Of a stretch of DNA of 64,000 nt, positions 51,941 to 60,644 are shown one piece after another; the first letter of the stretch is position 1; each line of letters opens with the position of its first letter. Source of the stretch: an uncultured Bacilli bacterium (GTDB taxonomy: Bacteria; Bacillota_I; Bacilli_A; RF39; UBA660); the NCBI GenBank assembly GCA_910588195.1, contig CAJUPN010000002.1, positions 141,128 to 205,127 of the forward strand. The letters run 5' to 3'. The position numbers were made by a program, and so were the translations under genes. The notes under the pieces were generated by a model. The model was given only the letters and a program-made list of their open reading frames with translations. It was not told the DNA's origin and did not search any database.

Positions 51941-53713
51941 TTATTTATTCATAAAATCAGTCAAGTATTTGCAAATATTTTCTGCTACATTTAAAGGTAC
52001 AACTTCAGCAATCTCTTGAACAGTAGCCTCACTCATCTTTTTAACACTACCAAATCTTTTTATTAAATCTTTCTTTCTTACCTCTCCAATACCTTCAATA
52101 TTATCTAAAATTGAAGAAATTGAACCTTTACTTCTTAAAGTTCGATGATAATTAATGGTATATCTGTGAACTTCATCCTGAATACGTGTTAAATAGTGAA
52201 AAACATTACTTGTTCTATCAATTGGTATTAATTCCATTGTATCTCCATCTAATAAATCATTAGTTCTATGCTTATCATTTTTAACCATTCCACAAACCTT
52301 TATTTTTTTATCTAAACCTAACGATTCTAAAGTCTCTTTTATCGCATTAACTTGTGTAATTCCCCCATCTGCTAATATTAGTTCTGGCAACTCAGATTCC
52401 TCTACTAAAGCTCGATAATATCGTCTATAAGTTACTTCTTTCATCGTATGATAATCATCATTAATATCTACAGAAACCTTATATTTACGATAATCATTTT
52501 TACTTGGCTGGCCATTTTTATAAACAACCATCCCTGAAACAGCAAAAGAACCAAACAAATTTGAATTATCAAAAGAATCTATTCGATGAATCTTCATATT
52601 AAGTAACTCCTCTAATTCTTCATTAGCACCACTTGTACGCATAATCTGGCGACTAATTGTCTCAAAATTGTTTTTAAGACTAATTCGAGCATTATCTAAA
52701 GCTAAATCTAAAAGTTTCTTTTTACTTCCTTTTGTAACAGTTATAACCTTAGTATTTAAAAGATTACTTAAAATTTCTAGATTTAATTCAGCTGTTGTAA
52801 TAATTTCTTTAGGTATTTCATTTTTGGAATAAAATTGTCCAATATAAGTTTCAATGTCGTCAATATAATCATCACTTACTGGCATAATATTATTTTTTTG
52901 TCCAACAAGTTTTCCATTACGGATAAAAAATAATTCAATAGAAATAAAACCATTTTCAAAATAATAATTAACAACATCGCGATTAACTAAATCATGCAAT
53001 TCAACTTTTTGTCTTTCCATAACAATCTTCACATTATCAAGTTCTTGTTTTAATTCAAGAGCAACCTCATAATTCATGTTATTAGAGTGCATTTCAATCA
53101 ACGACATTAACTTATTTATTAATATTTCATCATTACCATTAAGGATACTTAAAATCTCTTTTTCCATAGCATCAACATGATTATTATCTATCTTTTTAAC
53201 ACAGTAACCTAAACACTCATGGATATGATAATAAAGACAAACTTCTTTTTTGGCCCCTTCACACTTCTTTAAAGGATATAGTCGATTTAATAAATTAACC
53301 ATTCTCCTTGCAGCATAAGCATTTACATACGGTCCAAAAAGATGTTTTCCATTACTTTTTTTAATATGTAAATACCTCACAACTTTTAAAGTAGGATAAG
53401 GATCTTTTTTATATTGAATATAAGGATAACTCTTATCATCCCTCAACAAAATATTATATTTAGGATCATACTTTTTAATAAGATTTAATTCTAAAATAAA
53501 AGACTCAAGTTCTGTAGAAGTAATAATATATTCAAAATCAACTATTTCTGAAACCAACTTTTTAGTTTTCCCAGTAACTCTTCCTGTAAAATATGATGTT
53601 AATCTATTTTTTAAATCTTTAGCCTTTCCAACATAAATAATAACCCCATTTTTATCCTTCATTTGATAACTTCCAGGAAGATGTGGAACAAGTTCTAACT
53701 TTTCCTTTAACAC
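51941..53713 (-). CDS. uvrC: UvrABC system protein C
   Basis: UvrC makes both incisions in nucleotide excision repair after UvrA and UvrB have marked damage. The N-terminal GIY-YIG nuclease has LPGSYQMKDKNGVIIYVGKA, with IYVGKAKDLKNRL. The Cys-containing ECLGYCVK region and a UVR motif that binds UvrB are central. The RNase H-like second nuclease has HRIDSFDNSN and LADGGITQ. Two helix-hairpin-helix motifs end the protein. Choosing GTG 53713, five bases after AGGTGG, gives 590 residues, the normal length. Confidence 0.96.
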   Translation of the reverse strand: MLKEKLELVPHLPGSYQMKDKNGVIIYVGKAKDLKNRLTSYFTGRVTGKTKKLVSEIVDFEYIITSTELESFILELNLIKKYDPKYNILLRDDKSYPYIQYKKDPYPTLKVVRYLHIKKSNGKHLFGPYVNAYAARRMVNLLNRLYPLKKCEGAKKEVCLYYHIHECLGYCVKKIDNNHVDAMEKEILSILNGNDEILINKLMSLIEMHSNNMNYEVALELKQELDNVKIVMERQKVELHDLVNRDVVNYYFENGFISIELFFIRNGKLVGQKNNIMPVSDDYIDDIETYIGQFYSKNEIPKEIITTAELNLEILSNLLNTKVITVTKGSKKKLLDLALDNARISLKNNFETISRQIMRTSGANEELEELLNMKIHRIDSFDNSNLFGSFAVSGMVVYKNGQPSKNDYRKYKVSVDINDDYHTMKEVTYRRYYRALVEESELPELILADGGITQVNAIKETLESLGLDKKIKVCGMVKNDKHRTNDLLDGDTMELIPIDRTSNVFHYLTRIQDEVHRYTINYHRTLRSKGSISSILDNIEGIGEVRKKDLIKRFGSVKKMSEATVQEIAEVVPLNVAENICKYLTDFMNK

Positions 53714-53825
53714 GATAACCACCTGAAATTATTATAACAAATTATTTAAATAAAATGTATAGATATCCTAAAGAGCTTAACAAAAAAAGATATTTAATAG
53801 TATAATAAACAAAAAGGGAGATTAT

Positions 53826-54179
53826 ATGGAATTAATAAACGAATATAAATACGAAATTAAAAAATCTAAATTTATCGGACTTTATTACAAAGTCGCAAAT
53901 GTCGAAGAAGTAACAGAAATACTAGAAACCTTAAAACATAAACATAAAAAAGCAAGACATATGCCCTATGCCTATAAAATAGGAAGTTTAGCTAAAAAAA
54001 GCGATGATAAAGAACCATCTAATACAGCAGGATCACCAATCTATAATATGATTGAACGAAAAAACTTAGATAATGTCTTAATCGTTGTTGTAAGATACTT
54101 TGGAGGAATTAAATTAGGGGCTGGCGGTTTAACAAGAGCATATTTAGAAGCTGCAATAAAAGTAATAGATGAAGCATAA
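53826..54179 (+). CDS. YigZ/IMPACT family protein, truncated to the N-terminal domain
   Basis: A 117-residue product matching the N-terminal UPF0029 domain of the YigZ/YvyE family: KKSKFIGLYYKV, HKKARHMPYAYKIG, SDDKEPSNTAGSPIYNMI and VVVRYFGGIKLGAGGLTRAY. Family members are normally about 210 residues, with a second DUF1949 domain that is missing here. The gene ends cleanly with a stop after VIDEA, so it may be a natural short form and not a recent break. GGGAG precedes the ATG. It is divergent from uvrC. The cellular role of the family is not well established. Confidence 0.85.
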   Translation: MELINEYKYEIKKSKFIGLYYKVANVEEVTEILETLKHKHKKARHMPYAYKIGSLAKKSDDKEPSNTAGSPIYNMIERKNLDNVLIVVVRYFGGIKLGAGGLTRAYLEAAIKVIDEA

Positions 54180-54218
54180 ATAAAAAAACACTTAATATAT
54201 ATTATTAGGTGATTTTTT

Positions 54219-54557
54219 ATGAAAAAATATTTAAAACTTGGTTTAGTGCCAGTAACATCTATTTTAAGTTTGGCATTAATAATGACAGTATTTAATCTTT
54301 TTGAAATAGACTTAAATAAGATTATAATAACTATTATGATGATTGCAATAACTTTTATATCAGGATTTATTCTTGGAAGAAATACGACTGATAAAGCTTA
54401 TTTAAAAGGACTTATATATGGAGTAATTCTATCTATCGTAATGTTTTTATTAAGTTTTATTTTGTTAAGTAATCATTCTTTATATAATATAATTTACTAT
54501 ATTATCATAATTACCTCTACTACACTTGGATCAATGTTTGGAATAAACAAAAAATAA
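54219..54557 (+). CDS. TIGR04086-family membrane protein (YrzE-like)
   Basis: A 112-residue protein with four membrane helices. ITFISGFILGRNTTDKAYLKG, YGVILSIVMFLLSFILL and the ending TTLGSMFGINKK fit the TIGR04086 family. In B. subtilis the YrzE-like member lies in the same neighbourhood as comN and spoVB, which are also found here within 3 kb. Its function is unknown. GGTGA precedes the ATG. The stop is next to a terminator that mainly serves dtd on the other strand. Confidence 0.75.
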   Translation: MKKYLKLGLVPVTSILSLALIMTVFNLFEIDLNKIIITIMMIAITFISGFILGRNTTDKAYLKGLIYGVILSIVMFLLSFILLSNHSLYNIIYYIIIITSTTLGSMFGINKK

Positions 54558-54578
54558 AAGGACAAACTATTTGTCCTT
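54551..54578 (-). terminator. Terminator after dtd
   Basis: AAGGACAAA and TTTGTCCTT pair around CTA. A T-rich run follows on the minus strand; the + side lacks one. Confidence 0.8.
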
Positions 54579-55010
54579 AGAATCTATTATTATAGTTACA
54601 GGTCCATCATTAACAATATCAACTATCATATCAGCACCAAATACACCTTCAAAAACTGAAACATGTTCCTTTAGTTTTTCATTAAACAAGTTATAAAATT
54701 TAATTGCTTCATCCCCATTCATTGCATTAATGTAACTTGGACGATTTCCTTTTTTTGTATCAGCCTGTAAAGTAAACTGAGAAATAGAAAGAATAGAACC
54801 TGAGATATCAATTATTGACTTATTCATTACTCCATTTTCATCATCAAAAATCCTCAAATTGACTATTTTTCTTACTAAATATTCTAAATCTTCCAAAGTA
54901 TCATCTACCCCAATACCGACTAAAATATTTAAACCTTTATTAATCTCACTAACAAGATTCCCATCAACAGAAACACTACTATTTTTTACTCTTTGTATAA
55001 CTACTTTCAT
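54567..55010 (-). CDS. dtd: D-aminoacyl-tRNA deacylase
   Basis: Dtd hydrolyses D-amino acids, and glycine misattached to tRNA(Ala), from tRNAs. The 147-residue protein carries the conserved pair SQFTLQAD and NDGPVTIIID, whose SQxxL and GPVT motifs form the cross-subunit active site. The N-terminal MKVVIQRVKNSSVSVDG is typical. Its start directly follows the RelA/SpoT stop, as in many Firmicutes. Its ability to clear Gly-tRNA(Ala) could matter here, since the alanyl-tRNA synthetase of this window is a shortened form. Confidence 0.96.
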   Translation of the reverse strand: MKVVIQRVKNSSVSVDGNLVSEINKGLNILVGIGVDDTLEDLEYLVRKIVNLRIFDDENGVMNKSIIDISGSILSISQFTLQADTKKGNRPSYINAMNGDEAIKFYNLFNEKLKEHVSVFEGVFGADMIVDIVNDGPVTIIIDSKDK

Positions 55011-57164
55011 TTAATACCTCTTTACATTAGTAACAAAACTTAAAGTTAGGATATCATCAACAAATAAATCTAAATCATCCTTTTTTCTAACTTTAACTAA
55101 AATATCGTAGAACTCTACACCACCACGTGTGTTTTCGTTGATACTACTAACGACAACATTTCTGAATTGAGCCTTTGTTACAATATCTAAAACATTATTT
55201 TTTATACTATTTGTCTCTAAAACTAATTTAGCAACATATTGTTTACTATCATCAAAATTAGAATCATTCCATGAAACATCAATTAGTCTTGAAGTAACAT
55301 CTTTAATATTTATACAATTTTCACGATGCACAGTAATACCTTGACCTTTAGTTATATAACCAACTATTTTATCCCCATAAACTGGTTTACAACAACTAGC
55401 TAAATTAACTAAAATATCATCACATCCAGAAACTATAATATCATTCTTATAATTTATTTTTGTAACATTTGAACTATTCTTGATTTTATCTATAAGTAAA
55501 TCTTGAACATTTTTCTTATCTTCAAACAACAAATTTGCAATATATAAGGGCGTATATCTCAAAGATCCAATACTTAAATAAACTTCTTCAAAAGATCCTA
55601 ACTTCAAATCTTTTAAAATCTTCTCTTGTCTTTCTTGTGTTAAAGCATCTTGGATACTCAACTTTTCTCGTCTTAATTCTCGTTCTAAAAGTTCTTTTCC
55701 TCTTGCAATATATTCTTCTTTATCTTGCTTTGAAAAATATGCTTTTATTTTACTTTTTGCAGCAGTAGTTTTTACAATATTAAGCCAATCTTTATTCGGA
55801 CTAGAATTCTTATCCGTCATAATTTTAACAATATCATTATCATTAAGAACATAATCAAGAGTTACTATTTGATCATTAACTATAGCTCCAACTGTTGTGT
55901 CTCCAACACGAGAGTGAATTCGATATGCAAAATCTATTGGAGTAGAACCAGCAGGTAACTCAACTACATCACCTTTAGGTGTAAAAACATAGATTGTCGA
56001 AGACAAAAGTTCTTGTTCTATATTATCAACAAAAGCATCGTCATCTGTTAAATCATCAGAATTCGCCTCAATTGTATTTCTAAACATTTGTAGTTTTTGT
56101 TCCATAACACTTTGTATGTGGCGTGAACTCTTTTCTTTATAAGACCAATGGGAAGCTACACCATGTTCTGCTATCTCATTCATATCTTTAGTTCTTACTT
56201 GCACCTCAATTGGATAACCGTTAGGTCCAAAAACTCCAGTATGAAGTGATTGATAAGAATTTCCCTTAGGCATTGCAATATAATCTTTAAATCTTTTAGG
56301 AATTGGACGATAAAGAGAATGAATTAAACCAATAATTAAATAACACTCACTTTCTTCCTCGCAAATAATACGGATACCTAATATATCATATATATCTCCC
56401 CATTTTTTACCATTTGAAAGCTTATTATATAAAGAAGATACTGACTTAACCCGTCCTTTTATTTCAAATTTTATATTATTATCTCTTAAGATTTCTACAA
56501 TACTATCCATCATATCTTCTAGGATATTTTCAAGTTCTTCTCTTGGTGCTGGAAGTCCTAACTCAATATCAGAATAAACATCTGGCTTTAAATATCTAAA
56601 ACTCAAATCTTCTAGTTCACTTTTTAACTGATTAATACCAAGACGATGAGCAATGGGAATTAAAACATTCCAAGTCTCTCGAGCTTTTTGCTTTTGCTTT
56701 TCTTTACTCAAGCCTTCATTTGTTCGCAAATTATGAACACGCCCCGCTAATTTTAAAATAATAACACGAACATCTTCAGAAAGAGCAACAAGAACCTTTC
56801 TTAAATAAAGAGAAGAAGATTCTGAAGCATCAAGTAAATGTAGTCTATTAACTTTAGTTAAAGAAACAACAATACTTTTTACATCATCTCCAAAAAGTTC
56901 GCCCAATTCTTCAAAAGACGATGCCCCATGGTCGACAGTTTCATGAACTAAAGCTGACACAACAGTCTCTGCATCAGTATTTAAGTTTGCGACTATAATT
57001 GCAACTTCTATTGGATGAGTTATATACTCATCTCCATTTTTTCTTTTCATTCCTTCATGTTGAGAAGAAGCAAACTCAATTGCTTTTTTTATCTTCTTTA
57101 TTTCAAGATCTGTATATCTATTATCTTCACATATCGAAATAAGCTCATTAATTCTTTTTTCCAT
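55011..57164 (-). CDS. relA: Long RelA/SpoT homologue with altered hydrolase site
   Basis: A 717-residue enzyme of (p)ppGpp metabolism. The order is HD-type hydrolase, synthetase, TGS, and helical/ACT regulatory domains. The synthetase looks intact: GRVKSVSSLYNKL, YDILGIRII, RFKDYIAMPKGNSYQSLHT and EVQVRTKDMNEIAEHGVASH. In the hydrolase, H50 and H74 remain, but the HDxxED motif reads H74-E-T-V-D-H79, and the metal-binding Asp of the usual LADR is G141 (KLAGRVHNLRT). I infer a synthetase with reduced or no hydrolase activity. The ATG at 57164 follows GAGGAAAGTG. It lies between comN and dtd. Confidence 0.93.
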   Translation of the reverse strand: MEKRINELISICEDNRYTDLEIKKIKKAIEFASSQHEGMKRKNGDEYITHPIEVAIIVANLNTDAETVVSALVHETVDHGASSFEELGELFGDDVKSIVVSLTKVNRLHLLDASESSSLYLRKVLVALSEDVRVIILKLAGRVHNLRTNEGLSKEKQKQKARETWNVLIPIAHRLGINQLKSELEDLSFRYLKPDVYSDIELGLPAPREELENILEDMMDSIVEILRDNNIKFEIKGRVKSVSSLYNKLSNGKKWGDIYDILGIRIICEEESECYLIIGLIHSLYRPIPKRFKDYIAMPKGNSYQSLHTGVFGPNGYPIEVQVRTKDMNEIAEHGVASHWSYKEKSSRHIQSVMEQKLQMFRNTIEANSDDLTDDDAFVDNIEQELLSSTIYVFTPKGDVVELPAGSTPIDFAYRIHSRVGDTTVGAIVNDQIVTLDYVLNDNDIVKIMTDKNSSPNKDWLNIVKTTAAKSKIKAYFSKQDKEEYIARGKELLERELRREKLSIQDALTQERQEKILKDLKLGSFEEVYLSIGSLRYTPLYIANLLFEDKKNVQDLLIDKIKNSSNVTKINYKNDIIVSGCDDILVNLASCCKPVYGDKIVGYITKGQGITVHRENCINIKDVTSRLIDVSWNDSNFDDSKQYVAKLVLETNSIKNNVLDIVTKAQFRNVVVSSINENTRGGVEFYDILVKVRKKDDLDLFVDDILTLSFVTNVKRY

Positions 57165-57165
57165 A

Positions 57166-57417
57166 TTATTCACTTTCCTCATATTTTTTTATAATATATT
57201 CCTGATATAGTTTACTATCTGTATTCAGAATATCATTAACTATACTGGCTAAAGTTAAGCCTTTGGCACGTTTCCAATTATATTCTTTGTTATATTCCCA
57301 AAGATCGATTTCTTTAACCATTTTAAATCCTTCACGCTTCATCTCATTTTTCTTTGTTTTTAAAGCTGGCAAAACTTTTAAATAAAGTTCATTTTGATTG
57401 CTAAATTTATTTTCCAT
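57166..57417 (-). CDS. ComN-like post-transcriptional regulator
   Basis: An 83-residue protein. LYLKVLPALKTKKNEMKREG, EIDLWEYNKEYNWKRAKGL and LASIVNDILNT match the ComN (YrzD) family, which in B. subtilis affects comE mRNA localisation and competence. It precedes the RelA/SpoT gene, whose ATG begins directly after its TGA. The divergent SpoVB-like gene and the TIGR04086 gene nearby complete a cluster known from Bacillus. No competence genes were seen in the window. Confidence 0.7.
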   Translation of the reverse strand: MENKFSNQNELYLKVLPALKTKKNEMKREGFKMVKEIDLWEYNKEYNWKRAKGLTLASIVNDILNTDSKLYQEYIIKKYEESE

Positions 57418-57495
57418 CTTATCACCATAAATATTTCTGCAAGTTTCATCATATATAATTATATAACAAAAAGAAGTAACTTTAAAGGAGATAAC

Positions 57496-58779
57496 ATGAA
57501 AAATATATTTTTAAAGTCAACCTTAATATTATTAATTGGAGTAATGGTTTCTAAATGTTTAGGCTTCTTTATAAAGATTATTTTAGTAAGAATAATTGGC
57601 GATGGTATAAACATCTATTCCCTTATAATGCCTACATATTCTCTTTTAATCGCCATAACTCAACTAGGTCTACCTTATGCCATTTCCTGCATCATGGCTA
57701 AAAATAACAATCGAGGAATACATATTATAGCAAGTATTATCCCAATTACTTTATTATTTAATATATTTATAATTATTTTAATAATCGCCTTTGCACCAAC
57801 TCTTGCCAATACATTATTAAAAAATCCAGATACATACTATCCAATTATATCAATATGCTTCGTTTTACCATTTACAAGTATTTCTGGTATTATAAAAGGA
57901 TACTATTTTGGAAAACAAAATATGTTACCAAATTCAATAAGTACTATAATTGAACAAATTGTTCGTTTAATACTTTTACTTACAGTAGTCCCTTTCTTAT
58001 TACATATTTCCCTTACAGCAGCTGTATCAGGTTATATAATAATATCTGCTGTTTCTGAAATTGCTCAAATAATTGTTTATTTATTCTTTGCCCCTAAAAA
58101 TTTAAGTATTACTTTGTCAGACCTAAAAATTCGTGTTCCTTTAATGAATGAATTATTATCAATATCAATTCCTAACTTATCTGGAAGATTAATTGGAAAT
58201 ATATGCTACTTTTTTGAACCCATCATTTTAACTAATATACTAGTTTTTATAGGATATTCCACCAATTTTATTCAATCAGAATATGGAGTTTATAATGCTT
58301 ATGTCATCCCAATTCTTACTATGCCTGCTTTTATTTCTCTTGCTATGAATTCAACACTAGTTCCTGAAGTTTCAAGAAACTATAAAAATAAACCATATTT
58401 AAAAAGACTATTAAAAAAATGTGTAATAATATCTTTAATAATTGGAATAATTTACTGCATATTTTTGTATTTTAGAAGTGGTTTTTTATTAAAAGTTTTA
58501 TATGATACTAATAAGGGTGTTGATTATATCAAATTATTAGCTATCTTTTTCCCTCTTTTTTATATCGAAGGACCACTTAGTAGTGCTCTTCAAGGCTTAA
58601 ACTTATCAAAATACACCATGCAAACCACTTTAACTGGCTGTATTATAAAAATTTTAACTTTAGCAATACTATCATTTTTTAGTATTGGAATCTATGGTTT
58701 AATAATATCAGAAATTATTGATATTATAGTCGTAAATTACTTAAATATCAAAAAACTGCATGAATTAGATTACATTTAA
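57496..58779 (+). CDS. SpoVB/MurJ-type polysaccharide flippase
   Basis: A 427-residue protein with about 12 membrane helices, a member of the MOP exporter superfamily. MVSKCLGFFIKIILVRIIGD is the first helix with the Arg-Ile-Ile-Gly motif; further on are QLGLPYAISCIMAKNNN and ISGIIKGYYFGKQNMLPNSI, typical of the SpoVB group. SpoVB-like proteins flip lipid-linked cell-wall or spore cortex precursors. The ATG at 57496, after AAAGGAGATAAC, is the best start; an upstream frame from 57394 runs over the ComN start and has no ribosome binding site. In B. subtilis spoVB is also next to comN. Confidence 0.88.
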   Translation: MKNIFLKSTLILLIGVMVSKCLGFFIKIILVRIIGDGINIYSLIMPTYSLLIAITQLGLPYAISCIMAKNNNRGIHIIASIIPITLLFNIFIIILIIAFAPTLANTLLKNPDTYYPIISICFVLPFTSISGIIKGYYFGKQNMLPNSISTIIEQIVRLILLLTVVPFLLHISLTAAVSGYIIISAVSEIAQIIVYLFFAPKNLSITLSDLKIRVPLMNELLSISIPNLSGRLIGNICYFFEPIILTNILVFIGYSTNFIQSEYGVYNAYVIPILTMPAFISLAMNSTLVPEVSRNYKNKPYLKRLLKKCVIISLIIGIIYCIFLYFRSGFLLKVLYDTNKGVDYIKLLAIFFPLFYIEGPLSSALQGLNLSKYTMQTTLTGCIIKILTLAILSFFSIGIYGLIISEIIDIIVVNYLNIKKLHELDYI

Positions 58780-58802
58780 AAAGGAGTTTTATTAAAACTC
58801 CT
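58777..58802 (-). terminator. Terminator after tig
   Basis: AGGAGTTTTA and TAAAACTCCT form an inverted repeat around T. On the minus strand it is followed by TTTTTAAATG. Confidence 0.75.
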
Positions 58803-60045
58803 AAGATTCTTTAATAATATCAATGGCTTTAGTCATTTCTACTTCATACTTAATAACTTCTTCGCCACCAACAGCAGATACAAATTCTTCTTCTTTCATG
58901 CCATATTTTGCTGCTTCTTCTTTAATTTTTTTCTTAATATCTTCTTTAGAAACAGTAATTTTTTCAGCTTTAACAACTTCTTCAAGCAAATATCTAGTTT
59001 TAATTCTAGCAATTGCTTGTGGCTTTAATGTTGATCTAAAATCTTCAAGCTTTGTCCCAACCATTGCTAAATATTGCTCTAAATTTGCACCTTGCATTTT
59101 TAATTCTTGTTCAAGTTGAGCACTCATTCTATCGATTTCATTATCAATAATTTCATTATTGATTTCTACTGTCATATTATCAGTAGCTTTTCTAAGTAAT
59201 TCATCAATATATTTATCATCTGCTTGATGTTCTTTTTGATGAGTAAGTTCTTCTTTAACATTTTTCTCTAAAGATTCTTTAGAATCTACACCTTCAATTC
59301 CTAAATCTTCAAAGAAGTCTTTATTCATTTCAGGTTCTACTCTTTCTTTAATTTCACGAACTGTAACAGTAAATTCAACATCTTTACCTTTTAATTCTGG
59401 AGTATAATTTTCTGGGAAAGTTAATTTTAAAACTTTCTTTTCTCCAACTTTCATTCCAACTATACCTTCTTCAAAACCTGGAATAAAAGAATGTGATCCA
59501 ATTTCTAATGGATAATTAGCACCTGTACCACCATCAAGTTTCTTTCCATCAACTATACCTTCAAAATCAATAACAGCTGTATTCCCTTCAACAACTTCGC
59601 CATTTTCTTTAACAACGATTTCAGCCATATGTTCCATAATATGGTGTATTTCGTGTTCAATTTCTTCTTTTGTAACAGTTACTTTTTCACGTTTTATACC
59701 TAAATCTTTATATTTTCCTAACTTAACTTCAGGATGTCCAATTAAAGTAAACTTAACTTTAATTCCATCTTTATCAATATGTTCGATAGAAACATTTGGT
59801 TCACAAACAATATCATTTTTCTTATCGCTTACTATTTTTTTGAATTCATCATCTACAACAATATCAGCAGCATCCATAAATAAAGCTTCAATCCCTGCTT
59901 TTTTTATAAATATTTCTTTTGTAACAGAACCCTTTCTAAAACCATCAATTTTAATATCTTTTTTCTTTTTATTAAAAGCTTTATCAAGAGCGTTTTCCCA
60001 GTCTTTTCCTTTGACTTCAATTACTACTTCTTTTACATTTTTCAT
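58801..60045 (-). CDS. tig: Trigger factor
   Basis: Trigger factor is the ribosome-bound chaperone and prolyl isomerase that receives nascent chains. The N-terminal ribosome-binding part contains GFRKGSVTKEIFIKKAG (the usual FRxGxxP region, with Ser-Val where Pro is common). The FKBP-type domain has VIDFEGIVDGKKLDGG, LEIGSHSFIPGFEEGIVGM and FPENYTPELKGKDVEF (quoted in part). A helical C-terminal arm completes the 414 residues. The ATG at 60045 follows AGAGGTAAG; an upstream frame to 60123 is not supported by a ribosome binding site. Confidence 0.95.
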   Translation of the reverse strand: MKNVKEVVIEVKGKDWENALDKAFNKKKKDIKIDGFRKGSVTKEIFIKKAGIEALFMDAADIVVDDEFKKIVSDKKNDIVCEPNVSIEHIDKDGIKVKFTLIGHPEVKLGKYKDLGIKREKVTVTKEEIEHEIHHIMEHMAEIVVKENGEVVEGNTAVIDFEGIVDGKKLDGGTGANYPLEIGSHSFIPGFEEGIVGMKVGEKKVLKLTFPENYTPELKGKDVEFTVTVREIKERVEPEMNKDFFEDLGIEGVDSKESLEKNVKEELTHQKEHQADDKYIDELLRKATDNMTVEINNEIIDNEIDRMSAQLEQELKMQGANLEQYLAMVGTKLEDFRSTLKPQAIARIKTRYLLEEVVKAEKITVSKEDIKKKIKEEAAKYGMKEEEFVSAVGGEEVIKYEVEMTKAIDIIKES

Positions 60046-60156
60046 GTCTCTTACCTCTTTCTTCATACAAGATGTATTATATATTAAATAAAGGGATAAT
60101 TCAATAATAAGTCTCGATTTCAATGCGATTTTACTTCAATTTTTATAAGTGTCAAT

Positions 60157-60183
60157 AAAAAACAGAAGCTCTATCGACTTCTG
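60157..60183 (-). terminator. Terminator after the 151-residue gene
   Basis: On the minus strand CAGAAG pairs with CTTCTG over a 9-nt loop, followed by six T residues. Confidence 0.8.
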
Positions 60184-60626
60184 CCACCACGATTAATTTC
60201 ATAATCAAGATTTTTTCTATAATTTACTATAGCAATCTTTTGTCTAAGTTGACTATCTAAAAAATCTAATTTATGGATATAATCCTTATATTCTTGATTA
60301 CTTAAAAATTTCTGATATTTAAGTTCCACAATTGATTTTAAACGAGCTACTTCATCAAGTAAAATCATAAAATCACCTTCATCATCATCTGTATCATCTT
60401 GAAATAAAAAATTTATAATTATTTGAGATAATCTTTCAAATTTTTTAGAAAACTTCTTTGAAAGTAAATTATCAATCATCTTAGGTTCATAAATCGTAAC
60501 ACTATTTACACTTATATAAGGTTTGTCATGAGTTGTTTTAGGTTTAAAACTATATCCTTCAAGATCATATTCCATATAAACTATATTGCCAGAATATTTA
60601 TCTTTTTGCACCATATATTTACTCAT
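60171..60626 (-). CDS. Hypothetical protein downstream of trmD
   Basis: A 151-residue soluble protein with no signal. The N-terminal third is polar with beta segments (GNIVYMEYDLEGYSFKPK); the rest is helical with a central acidic loop (FQDDTDDDEGDF) and a basic end (YEINRGGRSR). Its ribosome binding site GAGGTGAT is strong. It begins 18 bp after the trmD stop and is probably in the rimM-trmD operon, where rplS would be expected in most Firmicutes; this protein is not L19. No family was recognised. Confidence 0.65.
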   Translation of the reverse strand: MSKYMVQKDKYSGNIVYMEYDLEGYSFKPKTTHDKPYISVNSVTIYEPKMIDNLLSKKFSKKFERLSQIIINFLFQDDTDDDEGDFMILLDEVARLKSIVELKYQKFLSNQEYKDYIHKLDFLDSQLRQKIAIVNYRKNLDYEINRGGRSR

Positions 60627-60644
60627 TTTATCACCTCACAACTA

